This document shows, in pieces, positions 33,734 to 44,744 of a stretch of 64,000 bases of DNA. A program made the position numbers and the translations under genes. The DNA comes from Pseudocitrobacter faecalis. Lineage in GTDB: Bacteria; Pseudomonadota; Gammaproteobacteria; Enterobacterales; Enterobacteriaceae. The stretch is taken from positions 305,758 to 369,757 of the forward strand of contig QNRL01000007.1 in NCBI GenBank assembly GCA_003315335.1, read 5' to 3'. The notes under the pieces were generated by a model. The model saw only the letters and a program-made list of their open reading frames with translations, was not told where the DNA came from and did not search any database. Positions within the stretch are counted from its first letter, which is position 1. Each line of letters starts with the position of its first letter.

Positions 33734-34926
33734 TAGATTTCCCCTCGAGCTTTCAGAATATCGTGTACGGTGAAGATGTCTTTGTCGCCGCGGCCGGACA
33801 GGTTAACCACCAGAAGCTGCTCTTTATCCGGATTTTCACGCATCATTTTCAGCGCGTGCGCAAGAGCGTGTGATGATTCCAGCGCCGGGATAATCCCTTC
33901 GTGGCGGCTGAGTTCTTTAAAGGCATCAAGCGCTTCGTTATCGGTGATAGAGACATACTCCGCACGGCCAATGCTGTTCAGATACGCATGCTGTGGCCCG
34001 ACGGACGGGAAATCGAGGCCCGCAGAGATGGAGTAAGATTCTTCAATCTGCCCCTCATCGGTCTGCATCATCGGCGATTTCATACCGAAGTAGATGCCAA
34101 CGCGACCATGTTTCAGCGGTGCGCCGTGTTCGCCGGTTTCAATGCCGTGACCTGCAGGCTCAACGCCAATCAAATCGACGCTGGTTTCAGTAATAAAATC
34201 GGCAAACATCCCGATGGCGTTGGAGCCGCCGCCCACACAAGCGATAACGGCGTCCGGCAGACGACCTTCTTTTTCCAGCACCTGAACTTTGGTTTCTTCG
34301 CCAATCATACGCTGGAACTCGCGTACGATGGTCGGGAACGGGTGGGGGCCTGCCGCCGTACCCAGCATATAGTGCGCGGTTTCGTAGCTGCCAGACCAGT
34401 CGCGCAGCGCTTCGTTACAGGCATCTTTCAGTGTGGCTGAACCACTGTGTACCGCAATCACTTCCGCGCCCATCAACCGCATACGAAAGACGTTCGGTGA
34501 CTGGCGTTCAATATCTTTCGCACCCATATAGATACGGCACTTCAGGCCCAGCAGGGCACAGGCGAGCGCCGATGCAACACCATGTTGGCCCGCGCCGGTC
34601 TCGGCGATGATTTCGGTTTTGCCCATGCGCTTAGCCAGCAATGCCTGGCCCAGTACCTGGTTGGTTTTGTGCGCGCCGCCGTGCAGCAGATCTTCTCGTT
34701 TCAGATACAGCGTGGTTTTGGTACCCGCAGTTAAGTTACGGCATTTGGTCAGCGCGGTCGGACGACCGGCGTAGTTTTTCAGCAGGTCGGTAAATTCCGC
34801 CTGAAATTGTGGATCTTTTTGTGCGCTGACGAAGGCTTCTTCCAGTTGACGCAGCGCAGGCATCAGGATTTGCGGAACGTACATTCCGCCAAACTCGCCG
34901 AAATAGGGGTTAAGTAACGTGCTCAT
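33733..34926 (-). CDS. trpB: TrpB, tryptophan synthase beta
   Basis: This PLP enzyme joins indole and serine to make tryptophan. It has 397 residues, identical in length to E. coli. The PLP lysine is Lys87 in [11 protein letters not shown] and the phosphate loop is [13 protein letters not shown] 34926 is chosen from the family start [14 protein letters not shown]; the frame extends to 34941. It lies 18 bases after trpC. Confidence 0.98.
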   Translation of the reverse strand: MSTLLNPYFGEFGGMYVPQILMPALRQLEEAFVSAQKDPQFQAEFTDLLKNYAGRPTALTKCRNLTAGTKTTLYLKREDLLHGGAHKTNQVLGQALLAKRMGKTEIIAETGAGQHGVASALACALLGLKCRIYMGAKDIERQSPNVFRMRLMGAEVIAVHSGSATLKDACNEALRDWSGSYETAHYMLGTAAGPHPFPTIVREFQRMIGEETKVQVLEKEGRLPDAVIACVGGGSNAIGMFADFITETSVDLIGVEPAGHGIETGEHGAPLKHGRVGIYFGMKSPMMQTDEGQIEESYSISAGLDFPSVGPQHAYLNSIGRAEYVSITDNEALDAFKELSRHEGIIPALESSHALAHALKMMRENPDKEQLLVVNLSGRGDKDIFTVHDILKARGEI

Positions 34927-34944
34927 TGTTGCTCCTTTCATACC

Positions 34945-36303
34945 TTAATATGCGCGCAGTGTCTGGAAAACCGAGGCCAGTTTGCTGGCATCTTTTATAC
35001 CCGGTTGCGACTCTACACCTGAATTGAAATCCAGCCCGGCGCAGCCGCTTTTGGCCGCTTCTACGCAGTTATCTGCGCCTAATCCACCTGCCAGAATCAC
35101 GTTGCTGAGATCGTGACCCTGCAACAGCGTCCAGTCGAAACGTTGTCCTGTACCGCCCTGGCCGTTATCAAACACGTATTTATCTACGTGATGGAAATGA
35201 CGGGCGGGCAGGGTTTCGCCTACGCTGAGGGCTTTCCAGATTTGTACTGCCGTTGGCAGTTGACTACGCAGGGCGTCGATATACGCCTGATCTTCATCGC
35301 CGTGGAGTTGAACGGCAGTGAGCGACAGTTCGTTTGCACGTGCGACTACGTCGTGAACGGGAGCGTTGCGGAAGACGCCGACGTAGCCAAGCGGTGCGGC
35401 AGCGATGACGTCACGTGCCTGTTCAGGGGTTACCGAGCGAGGAGACGTCGCCACAAAAATCAGCCCGCCATAAATGGCCCCGGCTTCATATGCGACCTGT
35501 GCATCCTGAGGACGAGTCAGGCCGCAAACTTTGTTTTCGCCCAGCAGCACGCGGCGGACTGCCGCATTCAGATCGTCGTGCGACATCAGCGCCGAGCCAA
35601 TCAGGAAGCCATTAGCAAAGTGGCTTAACTCGCGCACCTGGGCATAGGTGTTAATCCCCGATTCGCTGATCACCGTAACGTCATGGCCCAATCGCGGCGC
35701 TAACTGACGGGTGCGATTCAGGTCGATGGAGAGATCGCGCAGATCGCGGTTGTTAATCCCGACCACCTTTGCGCCCAACGCTATCGCACGTTCCAGTTCT
35801 TCTTCATTACTCACTTCCGTCAGCACGCCCATTTTCAGGCTGTGGGCGACGGCGGCGAGCTGGCGATATTGTTCATCATCAAGAACCGAGAGCATCAGCA
35901 GACAGGCATCGGCCTGGTAAAAGCGCGCCAGGTAAATCTGATAAGGATCGATAATAAAGTCCTTACACAGAATCGGCTGGTGCGCGATTTTGCTGACGAT
36001 AGGTAAAAACTCAAAGTTACCCTGGAAATATTTCTCATCAGTTAATACGGAAATTGCGGAAGCATAATGCTTGTAGACACCTGCAATACGCGCCGGGTCG
36101 AAATCATCACGGATGACACCTTTCGACGGGGAGGCTTTTTTACACTCCAGAATAAACGCGGTGCGTGTACCGCGCAGCGCATCGTAGAAACTACGTTGCG
36201 TAGGCTGAACATCATTCTGGAACGTGGCTAACGGTTGTTGTTGTTTACGGGCTTCTACCCAAATCGCTTTATCGGCTACGATTTTTGCTAATACGGTCTG
36301 CAT
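34945..36303 (-). CDS. trpC: TrpC(F), indole-3-glycerol phosphate synthase / PRA isomerase
   Basis: This is a fused bifunctional enzyme, 452 residues, as in all Enterobacteriaceae. The N-terminal IGPS barrel (ECKKASPSKG, KDFIIDPYQI, ISESGI) covers about 1-255. The C-terminal TrpF barrel begins at about NKVCGLTRPQDA and ends with GLDFNSGVES. It starts 3 bases after trpD stops. Confidence 0.97.
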   Translation of the reverse strand: MQTVLAKIVADKAIWVEARKQQQPLATFQNDVQPTQRSFYDALRGTRTAFILECKKASPSKGVIRDDFDPARIAGVYKHYASAISVLTDEKYFQGNFEFLPIVSKIAHQPILCKDFIIDPYQIYLARFYQADACLLMLSVLDDEQYRQLAAVAHSLKMGVLTEVSNEEELERAIALGAKVVGINNRDLRDLSIDLNRTRQLAPRLGHDVTVISESGINTYAQVRELSHFANGFLIGSALMSHDDLNAAVRRVLLGENKVCGLTRPQDAQVAYEAGAIYGGLIFVATSPRSVTPEQARDVIAAAPLGYVGVFRNAPVHDVVARANELSLTAVQLHGDEDQAYIDALRSQLPTAVQIWKALSVGETLPARHFHHVDKYVFDNGQGGTGQRFDWTLLQGHDLSNVILAGGLGADNCVEAAKSGCAGLDFNSGVESQPGIKDASKLASVFQTLRAY

Positions 36304-36306
36304 TTT

Positions 36307-37902
36307 TTACCCTCTTGCCGCTAATGCGGTGACGCAATCATAGGCTGCACCGCTGCGCAGAACATCCAGTACTTTTTGTGCGTTGGCTTTTAAATCTTCA
36401 TGGCCATAAAGGCGCATTAACATGGCGACGTTGGCAGCGACGGCGGACTCATGCGCTGTCTCACCTTTACCTTGTAACAAGCGCGTCAGAATGTCACGGT
36501 TTTCTTCCGGCGTGCCGCCTGCCAGCTCTTCCTGATGATAAGGCTTGAGACCAAAGTCAGCGGCGGTGAGCTGATAGCTTTTGATTTCGCCCTGATTCAG
36601 CTCGGCCACCACGGTTGGCGCATGCAGGGACACTTCGTCCATGCCACCGCTGTGGACGACGGCGGCGCGTTGATAACCGAGCACCCGCAGGGTTTCAGCA
36701 ATTGGCAGCACCAGCTCCGGACTGTAGACGCCAATCAGCGCCAGCGGTGGATGCGCCGGGTTAATCAGCGGCCCCAGCACATTAAACAGGGTGCGCGTTT
36801 TCAGTTGCTGACGTACCGGCATCGCGTAGCGGAACCCGGTGTGGTATTTCGGCGCGAACAGGAAACAGACGCCCAGTTCATCCAGCGCTTTACGCGATTT
36901 ATCCGCATTCATATCCAGATTGATGCCGAATGCCGCCAGTAAGTCCGATGAACCAGATTTGCTGGATACACTGCGGTTACCGTGTTTCGCCACCTTCAAT
37001 CCACAGGCCGCAGCGACAAAGGCGCTGGCGGTCGAAATGTTGATGCTGTTGCTGCCATCGCCGCCGGTACCGACGATATCAGCAAATGGGTAGTCCGGGC
37101 GCGGGAACGGTGCGGCGTTTTCCAGTAATGCGGTGGCCGCCCCGGCGATTTCAATCGGGCTCTCACCGCGAATTTTCATGCTAACGAGCGCGGCGGCCAA
37201 TTGCTCCGGCTTCACTTCACCGCGAACCACGGCAGAGAACAGTTGGTGGCTTTCCTGCTGTGTCAGGGTTTGTGCCTGATACAGTTTTCCCAGAATCGGT
37301 TGCAAAGTGTTGGTCTGCTCCAGTTTTTGCAGCGCCCATGCAAGGGTTTGTTCCAGCAGGCGTGCGCCCTGAGTGGTCAGAATCGATTCCGGGTGGAACT
37401 GGAAACCACATACGCGATCCGCATCGTGACGAACCGCCATCACCATGCCGTTAAAGTGCGCGTTGATGGTTAAGCCCGCGGGAATATTGCTCCCTACCAG
37501 CGAGTGATAACGGGCTACCGGCAGTGGGTTGCTCAGCCCGGCAAACATCGCCTGGCCGTCGTGTTCAATGCTGGATGCTTTCCCGTGCAGGATTTCGCCA
37601 GCCTGACCAACGTAGCCGCCATAGGCTTCAACAATCGCCTGATGACCGAGACAGATACCGATAATGGGCAGTTTGCCACGCATGCGGGTCAGCAGTTCCG
37701 GCATACAGCCGGCTTCTGACGGTGCGCCAGGGCCGGGTGAGAGCATCAGCACCGGGTTTTTCATCGTACCCAGCCGCTCAATCAGCGTTTGAGCAGGCAC
37801 GTGGTTGCGATAAATCACGACGTTGTGACCGTTGGCGCGTAGCTGATCTGCGAGGTTATAGGTGAATGAGTCGATATTATCGAGCAGCAGAATGTCAGCC
37901 AT
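36307..37902 (-). CDS. trpD: TrpD(GD), anthranilate synthase glutaminase / phosphoribosyltransferase
   Basis: This 531-residue fusion joins the TrpG glutamine amidotransferase (Cys84 in GICLGHQ, His-x-Glu in QFHPES) to the TrpD anthranilate phosphoribosyltransferase ([14 protein letters not shown] at the PRPP site). It pairs with TrpE to form anthranilate synthase. Its start overlaps the trpE stop by one base, again coupling subunits. Confidence 0.97.
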   Translation of the reverse strand: MADILLLDNIDSFTYNLADQLRANGHNVVIYRNHVPAQTLIERLGTMKNPVLMLSPGPGAPSEAGCMPELLTRMRGKLPIIGICLGHQAIVEAYGGYVGQAGEILHGKASSIEHDGQAMFAGLSNPLPVARYHSLVGSNIPAGLTINAHFNGMVMAVRHDADRVCGFQFHPESILTTQGARLLEQTLAWALQKLEQTNTLQPILGKLYQAQTLTQQESHQLFSAVVRGEVKPEQLAAALVSMKIRGESPIEIAGAATALLENAAPFPRPDYPFADIVGTGGDGSNSINISTASAFVAAACGLKVAKHGNRSVSSKSGSSDLLAAFGINLDMNADKSRKALDELGVCFLFAPKYHTGFRYAMPVRQQLKTRTLFNVLGPLINPAHPPLALIGVYSPELVLPIAETLRVLGYQRAAVVHSGGMDEVSLHAPTVVAELNQGEIKSYQLTAADFGLKPYHQEELAGGTPEENRDILTRLLQGKGETAHESAVAANVAMLMRLYGHEDLKANAQKVLDVLRSGAAYDCVTALAARG

Positions 37903-39464
37903 CAGAAAATCTCCTGTGCGTGGTGTGCGGTCGCGATAGCGCGCAGAACCGCGCGTGCTTTATTACGTGTTTCATCGGCTTCGGACTGGGGAACGGAATC
38001 CAGCACTACGCCAGCACCGGCCTGAACGGTGGCGACGCCGTTTTCAACGAAGGCAGAGCGGATGACGATGCAGGTGTCCAGGTCGCCGTGAGCGGTGAAG
38101 TAGCCCACCGCGCCGCCGTAGCTGCCGCGACGTTTGCCTTCGGCTGCGGCGATAAGTTGCATTGCGCGAACTTTTGGTGCACCGCTCAGGGTGCCCATGT
38201 TCATGCAGGCACGGTAGGCGTGCAGGACATCAAGGTCTTTACGTAACTCACCGACGACGCGTGATACCAGATGCATCACGAAGGAGTAGCGGTCGACCTT
38301 GGTGAGGTCTGCCACATAGCGGCTACCCGGCGTACAGATGCGCGCCAGGTCATTACGCGCCAGGTCAACCAGCATCAGGTGCTCGGAAAGCTCTTTATGG
38401 TCGGTGCGCATTTCAAGTTCAATGCGGCTATCAAGGTCACGATCCAGAGAACCGTCTGCGCGTCGACCACGTGGGCGAGTACCGGCAATCGGGTAGATCT
38501 CAATCTGGCGGCTGCTGGCTTCATATTTCAGCGAGCTTTCCGGTGAAGCGCCGAACAGGGTGAAATCGTTATCCTGCATAAAGAACATATACGGGCTGGG
38601 GTTGCTCTTTTTCAGTACATCATACGCCGCCAGCGGCGACGGGCAGGGCAGTGAGAAGCGACGAGATGGCACCACCTGAAAAATTTCCCCGGCGCGAATC
38701 GCTTTTTGCATTTTACGCACCACATCACCGTACTCTTCATCGCTTTGGTTGGTCTCGCAACGCATCTGTTCAACGGTTACCACTGGCAGAGCCGCAGGGG
38801 GCTCATTCAGTTGCTGACGCAGTTGCGCAATGCGTTGCAGCAAGCGGTCTTTTTCACTCAATGATGGCGTGAACAGGCTGGCCTGAATACGCGTGTTTTT
38901 GGTCTGGTGGTCAATGACCAGCAGCGTTTCCGCCAGGTAGAAGCAGTAGTCCGGGCAGGAAGTATCGCTTTCAAGCGATGGCAGGTCTTCAAAACCGGCG
39001 ACCAGGTCATAAGCGAACAGCCCGCCGAAGAACATCGCATCGCGTTCGTCTTCTGGCAGCGTCACCAGCGTTTGCAGCAGGCGAAACGCGTCAAAAACGG
39101 ACAGTGAGCACAGACGTGCATCTTCATCCAGCAACTGGCTGACCGCCGGGAAGGTCAGTACGCGGCCATTCGCCTGATGCTGGTTGTCAACGCCCGCTGG
39201 CAGCACCGCATCCAGCAACGGGAGAAGGGACGCGCCGTTATCGGTCAGCGCCTGAATGGTGACAGTGTCACCTAGAGCGGTGATACGCAGCGCACTGTCG
39301 ACCAGCAGCAGGCTTTTCAAATCGTTTTTGCTATCGATATCCGCAGATTCCAGCAGCAATGTCGCCGGGCGTGCACCGCATAGCTGGTGAAACAGCGCGG
39401 TTGGGTTTTCACGATAAATCGCGTCACTGGTCAGAAGCTCAAGCGCTGGTTTTGGTGTTTGCAT
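37902..39464 (-). CDS. trpE: TrpE, anthranilate synthase component I
   Basis: This enzyme converts chorismate to anthranilate using ammonia from TrpD and is feedback-inhibited by tryptophan. It has 520 residues, the E. coli length. The [16 protein letters not shown] region contains the Ser of the Trp inhibitory site. The catalytic chorismate-binding motifs include [10 protein letters not shown] and [11 protein letters not shown] 39464 matches [15 protein letters not shown]; the open frame to 39500 overlaps the attenuator and is not used. Confidence 0.98.
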   Translation of the reverse strand: MQTPKPALELLTSDAIYRENPTALFHQLCGARPATLLLESADIDSKNDLKSLLLVDSALRITALGDTVTIQALTDNGASLLPLLDAVLPAGVDNQHQANGRVLTFPAVSQLLDEDARLCSLSVFDAFRLLQTLVTLPEDERDAMFFGGLFAYDLVAGFEDLPSLESDTSCPDYCFYLAETLLVIDHQTKNTRIQASLFTPSLSEKDRLLQRIAQLRQQLNEPPAALPVVTVEQMRCETNQSDEEYGDVVRKMQKAIRAGEIFQVVPSRRFSLPCPSPLAAYDVLKKSNPSPYMFFMQDNDFTLFGASPESSLKYEASSRQIEIYPIAGTRPRGRRADGSLDRDLDSRIELEMRTDHKELSEHLMLVDLARNDLARICTPGSRYVADLTKVDRYSFVMHLVSRVVGELRKDLDVLHAYRACMNMGTLSGAPKVRAMQLIAAAEGKRRGSYGGAVGYFTAHGDLDTCIVIRSAFVENGVATVQAGAGVVLDSVPQSEADETRNKARAVLRAIATAHHAQEIF

Positions 39465-39501
39465 TGTTTGTTTCGCCTGTTCTGTAAAATAGGTGTTCAA
39501 T

Positions 39502-39524
39502 AAAAAGCCCGCTCAGTGGCGGGC
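39502..39524 (-). terminator. trp attenuator terminator
   Basis: In the trp direction GCCCGC-CACTGA-GCGGGC is followed by TTTTTATT, the 3:4 terminator of the leader. The Trp codons of trpL control its formation. Confidence 0.95.
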
Positions 39525-39565
39525 CGGGTATCTGTTTGCAAAATGCAGACGTGATGACACTGCCC

Positions 39566-39616
39566 TTATTTGGGAGTGCGCCACCAACCCTGCAGTACAT
39601 TGATTTTCGTCTTCAT
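39566..39616 (-). CDS. trpL: TrpL, trp operon leader peptide
   Basis: This 16-residue leader, MKTKINVLQGWWRTPK, has two adjacent Trp codons (39581-39586). Stalling there when charged tRNA-Trp is scarce prevents the attenuator hairpin. It is two residues longer than E. coli TrpL (14) but the GWWRT core is the same. Confidence 0.95.
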   Translation of the reverse strand: MKTKINVLQGWWRTPK

Positions 39617-39644
39617 TTGCCGATACCTTGCTTAAGTGAACTTG

Positions 39645-39679
39645 CGTACTAGTTAACTAGTTCGATGAGTCAAAGTCAA
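39645..39679 (-). promoter_or_regulatory. trp promoter and TrpR operator
   Basis: In the trp direction -35 TTGACT (39674-39679) and -10 TTAACT (39651-39656) are 17 bases apart. The TrpR operator, CGTACTAGTTAACTAGTTCG on the plus strand (39645-39664), covers the -10. This operator sequence matches the E. coli one as I know it. Confidence 0.95.
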
Positions 39680-39755
39680 CCCCTGATTTTAGAAATTACT
39701 CAGTAAACGTTATGATGCGTCGTCTTATACGAATATTAGCCCAACGGGAGCCGTT

Positions 39756-40637
39756 TTGAGCGACACAACATATGCAGTGATTTACGATCTTCACAGCCAC
39801 ACCACCGCCTCCGATGGCCGACTAACGCCGGAAGCGCTGGTGCATCGCGCCGGAGATATGCGCGTAGGTACGCTGGCGATCACCGATCACGACACTGTCG
39901 ATGGCATTCCGCTGGCGCAGGCGGAGATCGCGCGCGCCGGGCTGGCGTTGAATTTGATCACCGGCGTTGAGATTTCGACGCTGTGGGAAAATCACGAAAT
40001 TCATATCGTCGGCCTGAATATTGATATTCACCATCCAGCGTTAACGGCCTTCCTGAATCAGCAAAAAGCGCGGCGAAACCAACGGGCGGCGTTGATTGCC
40101 GAACGTCTGGAAAAAGCCCACATTCCCGGCGCACTGGAAGGCGCACAGCGCCTGGCCGACGGCGGTGCGGTAACACGCGGGCATTTCGCCCGTTTCCTGG
40201 TGGAGCAGGGAAAAGCGAACACCATTGGCGATGTGTTTAAAAAATATCTCGCACGCGGGAAAACGGGATACGTTCCGCCACAGTGGTGTACAATAAGGGA
40301 AGCTATTGATGTCATTCATCATTCAGGCGGCGTGGCGGTAATGGCCCATCCGGCTCGTTACAACCTGTCGGCCAAGTGGCTGAAAAGATTGCTGGCCCAC
40401 TTCAGTGAACAGGGGGGGGATGCGATGGAAGTCGCGCAGTGCCAGCAGGCGCCACACGAGCGCGCTCAGCTTGCAACCTATGCCCGTGAATATGCGTTAC
40501 TGGCCTCGCAGGGTTCTGATTTTCATCAGCCCTGCCCATGGATAGAACTGGGCCGTAAGCTGTGGCTACCCGCCGGGGTAGAGGGCATCTGGCAACGCTT
40601 CGAGACGCCACAGAATTCTACTGAGAGGGAAGCATGA
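39756..40637 (+). CDS. rnm: Rnm (YciV/TrpH), 5'-3' exoribonuclease of rRNA and oligonucleotides
   Basis: This PHP-domain phosphoesterase matures the 5' ends of 5S, 16S and 23S rRNA and hydrolyses 3',5'-nucleotide bisphosphate. It has 293 residues, equal to E. coli. PHP motifs are YDLHSHTTASDG, TDHDT, GVEIST and GSDFHQP, supplying metal ligands. The start is the TTG at 39756 with GGGAG before it, matching family length. It is divergent from trp and overlaps yciO by 4 bases. Confidence 0.95.
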   Translation: MSDTTYAVIYDLHSHTTASDGRLTPEALVHRAGDMRVGTLAITDHDTVDGIPLAQAEIARAGLALNLITGVEISTLWENHEIHIVGLNIDIHHPALTAFLNQQKARRNQRAALIAERLEKAHIPGALEGAQRLADGGAVTRGHFARFLVEQGKANTIGDVFKKYLARGKTGYVPPQWCTIREAIDVIHHSGGVAVMAHPARYNLSAKWLKRLLAHFSEQGGDAMEVAQCQQAPHERAQLATYAREYALLASQGSDFHQPCPWIELGRKLWLPAGVEGIWQRFETPQNSTEREA

Positions 40638-41254
40638 GTCAGTTTTTTTATATTCATCCGGATAACCCGCAGGCGCGACTGATTAACCAGGCGGTTGAAA
40701 TCGTGCGCAAAGGTGGGGTGATTGTTTACCCAACCGACTCCGGCTACGCGCTGGGCTGCAAAATTGAAGATAAAGGCGCGATGGAGCGCATCTGCCGTAT
40801 TCGTCATCTGCCAGATGGTCACAACTTCACGCTAATGTGCCGTGACCTGTCCGAACTGTCGACCTATTCTTACGTCGATAACGTGGCGTTTCGCCTGATG
40901 AAAAACAACACGCCGGGCAATTACACCTTTATCCTCAAAGGGACGAAAGAGGTGCCGCGCCGTCTGTTGCAGGAAAAGCGTAAAACCATCGGTATGCGTG
41001 TGCCGTCTAACCCTATCGCCCAGGCGTTGCTTGAAGCATTAGGCGAGCCAATGCTTTCAACCTCTCTGATGTTGCCGGGCAGCGAATTTACCGAATCCGA
41101 TCCGGAAGAGATTAAAGATCGTCTGGAAAAAGTGGTCGATTTAATTATCCATGGCGGTTATCTGGGACAACAGCCGACAACGGTGATTGATTTAACTGAC
41201 GACACGCCGGTGGTACTGCGTGAAGGCGTGGGCGATGTGAAGCCGTTCCTCTGA
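40634..41254 (+). CDS. yciO: YciO, TsaC/Sua5-family protein
   Basis: This 206-residue protein has the YrdC fold that binds ATP and threonine (PTDSGYALGCKI, KNNTPGNYTFILKG, RVPSNPIAQALL). It is related to the threonylcarbamoyl-AMP synthase of t6A synthesis, but YciO itself does not replace TsaC in E. coli, so its role is open. An ATGA overlap with rnm indicates coupling. Confidence 0.94.
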   Translation: MSQFFYIHPDNPQARLINQAVEIVRKGGVIVYPTDSGYALGCKIEDKGAMERICRIRHLPDGHNFTLMCRDLSELSTYSYVDNVAFRLMKNNTPGNYTFILKGTKEVPRRLLQEKRKTIGMRVPSNPIAQALLEALGEPMLSTSLMLPGSEFTESDPEEIKDRLEKVVDLIIHGGYLGQQPTTVIDLTDDTPVVLREGVGDVKPFL

Positions 41255-41452
41255 GCGTGAATAAACCAGATGAATCTTTTCATCAGAAATTCATGTAAGA
41301 TACGCGGCCACGAATTATTGTTATGGCGCACGTGGTGCGCCATTTTACGTGTAAAAGATACCTTTCAATGAGTTAGGGTCTAATAGAACTCAACACATTG
41401 TTTTTGAAAGTATACCCAGACGCCTGTGAAGGCGACACCGGAAGGAAGCTCT

Positions 41453-42337
41453 ATGAGCGATAAAAGCGAAAAACTGCAAAAAGTGCTGGCGCGTGCTGGC
41501 CACGGCTCCCGTCGTGAAATCGAAGCGATCATTGAAGCGGGGCGCGTGAGCGTCGACGGCAAAATTGCTAAACTGGGCGATCGCGTTGAAGTGATCCCGG
41601 GCCTCAAAATTCGTATTGATGGCCATCTGATTTCCGTTAAAGAATCCGTAGAACAAATTTGTCGCGTTCTGGCTTATTACAAGCCGGAAGGTGAACTCTG
41701 TACACGTAACGATCCGGAAGGTCGCCCGACCGTATTCGATCGTCTGCCAAAACTGCGTGGTGCGCGCTGGATTGCCGTTGGTCGTCTGGATGTGAACACC
41801 TGCGGTCTGCTGCTGTTCACCACCGATGGTGAGCTGGCAAACCGCCTGATGCACCCAAGCCGCGAAGTTGAGCGTGAGTACGCTGTCCGCGTGTTTGGCC
41901 AGATCGATGACAGCAAAGTCCGTGAGCTCTCCCGCGGCGTACAGCTTGAAGATGGCCCGGCGGCGTTTAAAACCATCAAATTTACCGGTGGCGAAGGCAT
42001 CAACCAGTGGTACAACGTGACGCTGACGGAAGGCCGCAACCGTGAAGTGCGTCGTCTCTGGGAAGCCGTTGGCGTGCAGGTGAGCCGTTTGATCCGCGTT
42101 CGCTACGGTGATATTCCATTGCCAAAAGGCCTGCCACGCGGCGGCTATACCGAACTGGATCTGGCGCAGACCAACTACCTGCGTGAGCTGGTTGAACTGC
42201 CGCCTGAAACCGCATCGAAAGTGGCCGTTGAGAAAGACAGACGTCGCATGAAGGCGAATCAGATTCGCCGTGCGGTGAAACGCCATAGCCAGGTGAGCAA
42301 CCCGCGCCGTGGCGGGGGAAGCCGCAGCAACGGTTAA
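41453..42337 (+). CDS. rluB: RluB, 23S rRNA pseudouridine-2605 synthase
   Basis: This enzyme isomerises U2605 of 23S rRNA to pseudouridine. It has 294 residues. The N-terminal S4 RNA-binding domain ([20 protein letters not shown]) precedes the catalytic domain with the nucleophile Asp in [18 protein letters not shown]. The basic C-terminal tail is usual. ATG 41453 follows GGAAGGAAGCT; a GTG at 41426 is less likely. The 198 bases upstream contain a CGCACGTGGTGCG stem but no gene. Confidence 0.96.
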   Translation: MSDKSEKLQKVLARAGHGSRREIEAIIEAGRVSVDGKIAKLGDRVEVIPGLKIRIDGHLISVKESVEQICRVLAYYKPEGELCTRNDPEGRPTVFDRLPKLRGARWIAVGRLDVNTCGLLLFTTDGELANRLMHPSREVEREYAVRVFGQIDDSKVRELSRGVQLEDGPAAFKTIKFTGGEGINQWYNVTLTEGRNREVRRLWEAVGVQVSRLIRVRYGDIPLPKGLPRGGYTELDLAQTNYLRELVELPPETASKVAVEKDRRRMKANQIRRAVKRHSQVSNPRRGGGSRSNG

Positions 42338-42355
42338 TCAACCTCCTGATTATCA

Positions 42356-42391
42356 AGCCGGGCAAACAGCAATGTTCGCCCGGTTTTTTTG
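42356..42391 (+). terminator. rluB terminator
   Basis: GCCGGGC-AAACAGCAATGTTC-GCCCGGTTTTTTT, 20 bases after the rluB stop. Confidence 0.9.
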
Positions 42392-42486
42392 TGCCTGACA
42401 TTCCACCTTCACAAAATCTGCCGAATTGATTGTTTTATAGTCAAAAAAGGAGATGTGGAGGAGATTCCATGAATCATATGTGAAAT

Positions 42487-42505
42487 GCGAATAGTTATCA
42501 TTAGT
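42487..42505 (+). promoter_or_regulatory. Fur box of the siderophore receptor gene
   Basis: GCGAATAGTTATCATTAGT matches the 19-base Fur consensus (GATAATGATAATCATTATC) best in its right half, ATCATTA. It lies 42 bases before the receptor start, in the promoter position. Confidence 0.65.
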
Positions 42506-42546
42506 ATGCGCACTTGATTTTATGCTTCATGACAGGGAATGATGGA

Positions 42547-44739
42547 ATGTATATTTCTGTAACAACACGCAAAAAACCAATTGCCCTCTTTTTAGCCAGC
42601 CTGCTGAGCACCACCGCGTGGGCCGCCAATGAAGAGCCAACAGAACCGCTTGCCGATAACGAAACCATGATTGTTACCGCTGAGCAGGAACTCAAGCAGC
42701 AGCCGGGGGTCTCGACCATCACCGCTGAAGATATCCAGAAAAGCCCGCCGGTGAACGACCTTTCCGACATCATCCGCAAAATGCCCGGTGTTAACCTGAC
42801 AGGGAACAGCGCCAGCGGCAGCCGTGGTAATAACCGCCAGATCGATATCCGTGGCATGGGGCCGGAAAATACCCTGATTATGGTTGATGGTGTGCCGGTG
42901 ACATCACGTAACTCTGTGCGCTACAGCTGGCGCGGAGAACGTGACACGCGCGGTGATACCAACTGGGTTCCGGCGGAAATGGTCGAGCGCATCGAAGTGA
43001 TTCGTGGCCCGGCGGCGGCGCGCTATGGTTCTGGTGCGGCGGGCGGGGTGGTGAATATCATCACCAAACGTCCGACGAATGACTGGCACGGCTCGCTCTC
43101 TCTGTTCACCAACCAGCCGGAAGACAGTAAAGAAGGTGCGACCAAACGTGCTAACTTCAACCTGAGCGGCCCGCTGGCCGGTGATGCGCTGACCATGCGT
43201 CTGTATGGCAACCTGAACAAAACTGATGCTGATGCTTACGACATCAACACGGCGCAGAACGGTTCTGCCGCCGCGGGGCGAGAAGGCGTGCGCAATAAAG
43301 ATATCAACGCGGTAGTGTCGTGGAAAATTACCCCGTTGCAAATTGTCGATTTCAGCTATGGCTACAGCCGGCAGGGGAATATCTACGCGGGTGATACCCA
43401 GTACAGCAACAGCAACGTCAGCCCGGGCGGATTAATTCAGACGCTGTATGGCGACGAAACCAACCGCATGTACCGCCAGAACTACGGCATTACCTACAAC
43501 GGCATCTGGGACTGGGGAACATCTAAACTCAACTTCAACTACGAAAAAACCAACAACACGCGTCTGGATGAAGGTTCCACCGGCAAAGTGGAAGGGATGA
43601 TCAACAGTGATGATTATTCAACCAGCCGTCTTGAAAGCTATCGTGCGGGTGGCGAAGTGAACTTCCCGCTTCAGTTGCTGGTCGATCAAACTGTTACGCT
43701 GGGCGCAGAGTGGAACCGCGACGAGTTAAACGATCCGGCATCAATGACCGCCACGGATAGTGCAGGCGTTACTGTAGGCAACGTTTCCGGCAGTGCCAGC
43801 GACCGCAGCAGTAAAAACAGCGCGACGATTAGCTCCCTCTATTTTGAAGATAACATCGCCGCGACGGACAGTACCCAGATTCTGCCCGGTTTGCGCTTTG
43901 ATTATCACGACACTTTTGGAGCCAACTGGAGCCCGAGCCTGAATATTTCGCAAGGATTAGGCGATATGTTCACTCTGAAAGCGGGGATCGCGCGTGCATT
44001 TAAAGCGCCAAACCTCTATCAATCTACTGAGGGATATCTGCTCTCCACGCGTGGCAATGGTTGCCCGGTGGGGGTGAGTACCGGTAGCTGCTTCCTGTTA
44101 GGTAACGAAGACCTTGACCCGGAAATCAGCGTGAACAAAGAAGTGGGGATTGAGTTCCATGACAATGGCTATGCGGCAGGGGTGACCTGGTTCCGCAACG
44201 ATTATAAAAACAAAATCGTGGCCGGGGATGACGTGGTAGGTTACGCCTCAAATGGCGCCAATATTCTGCGCTGGGAAAACGGCGGTAAAGCGATCGTTGA
44301 AGGTCTGGAAGGGAACCTGACTATTCCTGTGCTGCGTGATGTCCTTGAATGGCGTACCAACGCGACCTACATGTTCCGCTCGGAGAGCAAAAAAACCGGT
44401 AACCCACTCTCGGTTATACCGGAATTTACCATTAACTCGCAGCTTGATTGGCAGGTCACTGACAAACTGGATACCACGTTAAGCTGGACGCAGTATGGTC
44501 GTCAGAAGCCGCGCCAGAATGCGGAGATCCGTAATGAAGCGGGCGAGATGTCGAACCGCGAAATCAGTCCGTACGCTATTTTCGGCCTGAACGTCAATTA
44601 CGACATCACCAAAAACCTGCGCGCCAATGCCGGGATCAACAACCTGTTTGATAAACGGGTTTATCGTGAAAACGACGGTGCATCCACCTACAACGAACCA
44701 GGCCGCGCGTACTACGCAGGCGTAACCGTTTCGTTCTAA
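42547..44739 (+). CDS. iroN: IroN-type TonB-dependent catecholate siderophore receptor
   Basis: This 730-residue outer-membrane receptor imports ferric catecholates (enterobactin or salmochelin type). The signal peptide ends at TTAWA (about 26), with a TonB box near ETMIVTA. The plug motifs are SDIIRKMPGVNLTGNSASG, RGNNRQIDIRGMGPENTLI and IRGPAAARYGSGAAGG, and the barrel ends in YYAGVTVSF. Stretches such as RPTNDWHGSLSL, EKTNNTR and YGRQKPR resemble IroN more than FepA. ATG 42547 follows AGGGA by 8 bases. No iroBCDE genes are nearby; E. coli has no gene here. Confidence 0.88.
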   Translation: MYISVTTRKKPIALFLASLLSTTAWAANEEPTEPLADNETMIVTAEQELKQQPGVSTITAEDIQKSPPVNDLSDIIRKMPGVNLTGNSASGSRGNNRQIDIRGMGPENTLIMVDGVPVTSRNSVRYSWRGERDTRGDTNWVPAEMVERIEVIRGPAAARYGSGAAGGVVNIITKRPTNDWHGSLSLFTNQPEDSKEGATKRANFNLSGPLAGDALTMRLYGNLNKTDADAYDINTAQNGSAAAGREGVRNKDINAVVSWKITPLQIVDFSYGYSRQGNIYAGDTQYSNSNVSPGGLIQTLYGDETNRMYRQNYGITYNGIWDWGTSKLNFNYEKTNNTRLDEGSTGKVEGMINSDDYSTSRLESYRAGGEVNFPLQLLVDQTVTLGAEWNRDELNDPASMTATDSAGVTVGNVSGSASDRSSKNSATISSLYFEDNIAATDSTQILPGLRFDYHDTFGANWSPSLNISQGLGDMFTLKAGIARAFKAPNLYQSTEGYLLSTRGNGCPVGVSTGSCFLLGNEDLDPEISVNKEVGIEFHDNGYAAGVTWFRNDYKNKIVAGDDVVGYASNGANILRWENGGKAIVEGLEGNLTIPVLRDVLEWRTNATYMFRSESKKTGNPLSVIPEFTINSQLDWQVTDKLDTTLSWTQYGRQKPRQNAEIRNEAGEMSNREISPYAIFGLNVNYDITKNLRANAGINNLFDKRVYRENDGASTYNEPGRAYYAGVTVSF

Positions 44740-44744
44740 GCCGT

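Noticed and set aside
41390..42286. 298-codon frame on the minus strand
   Set aside because: Antisense shadow of rluB; GC-rich codon bias of the real gene keeps the opposite frame open.
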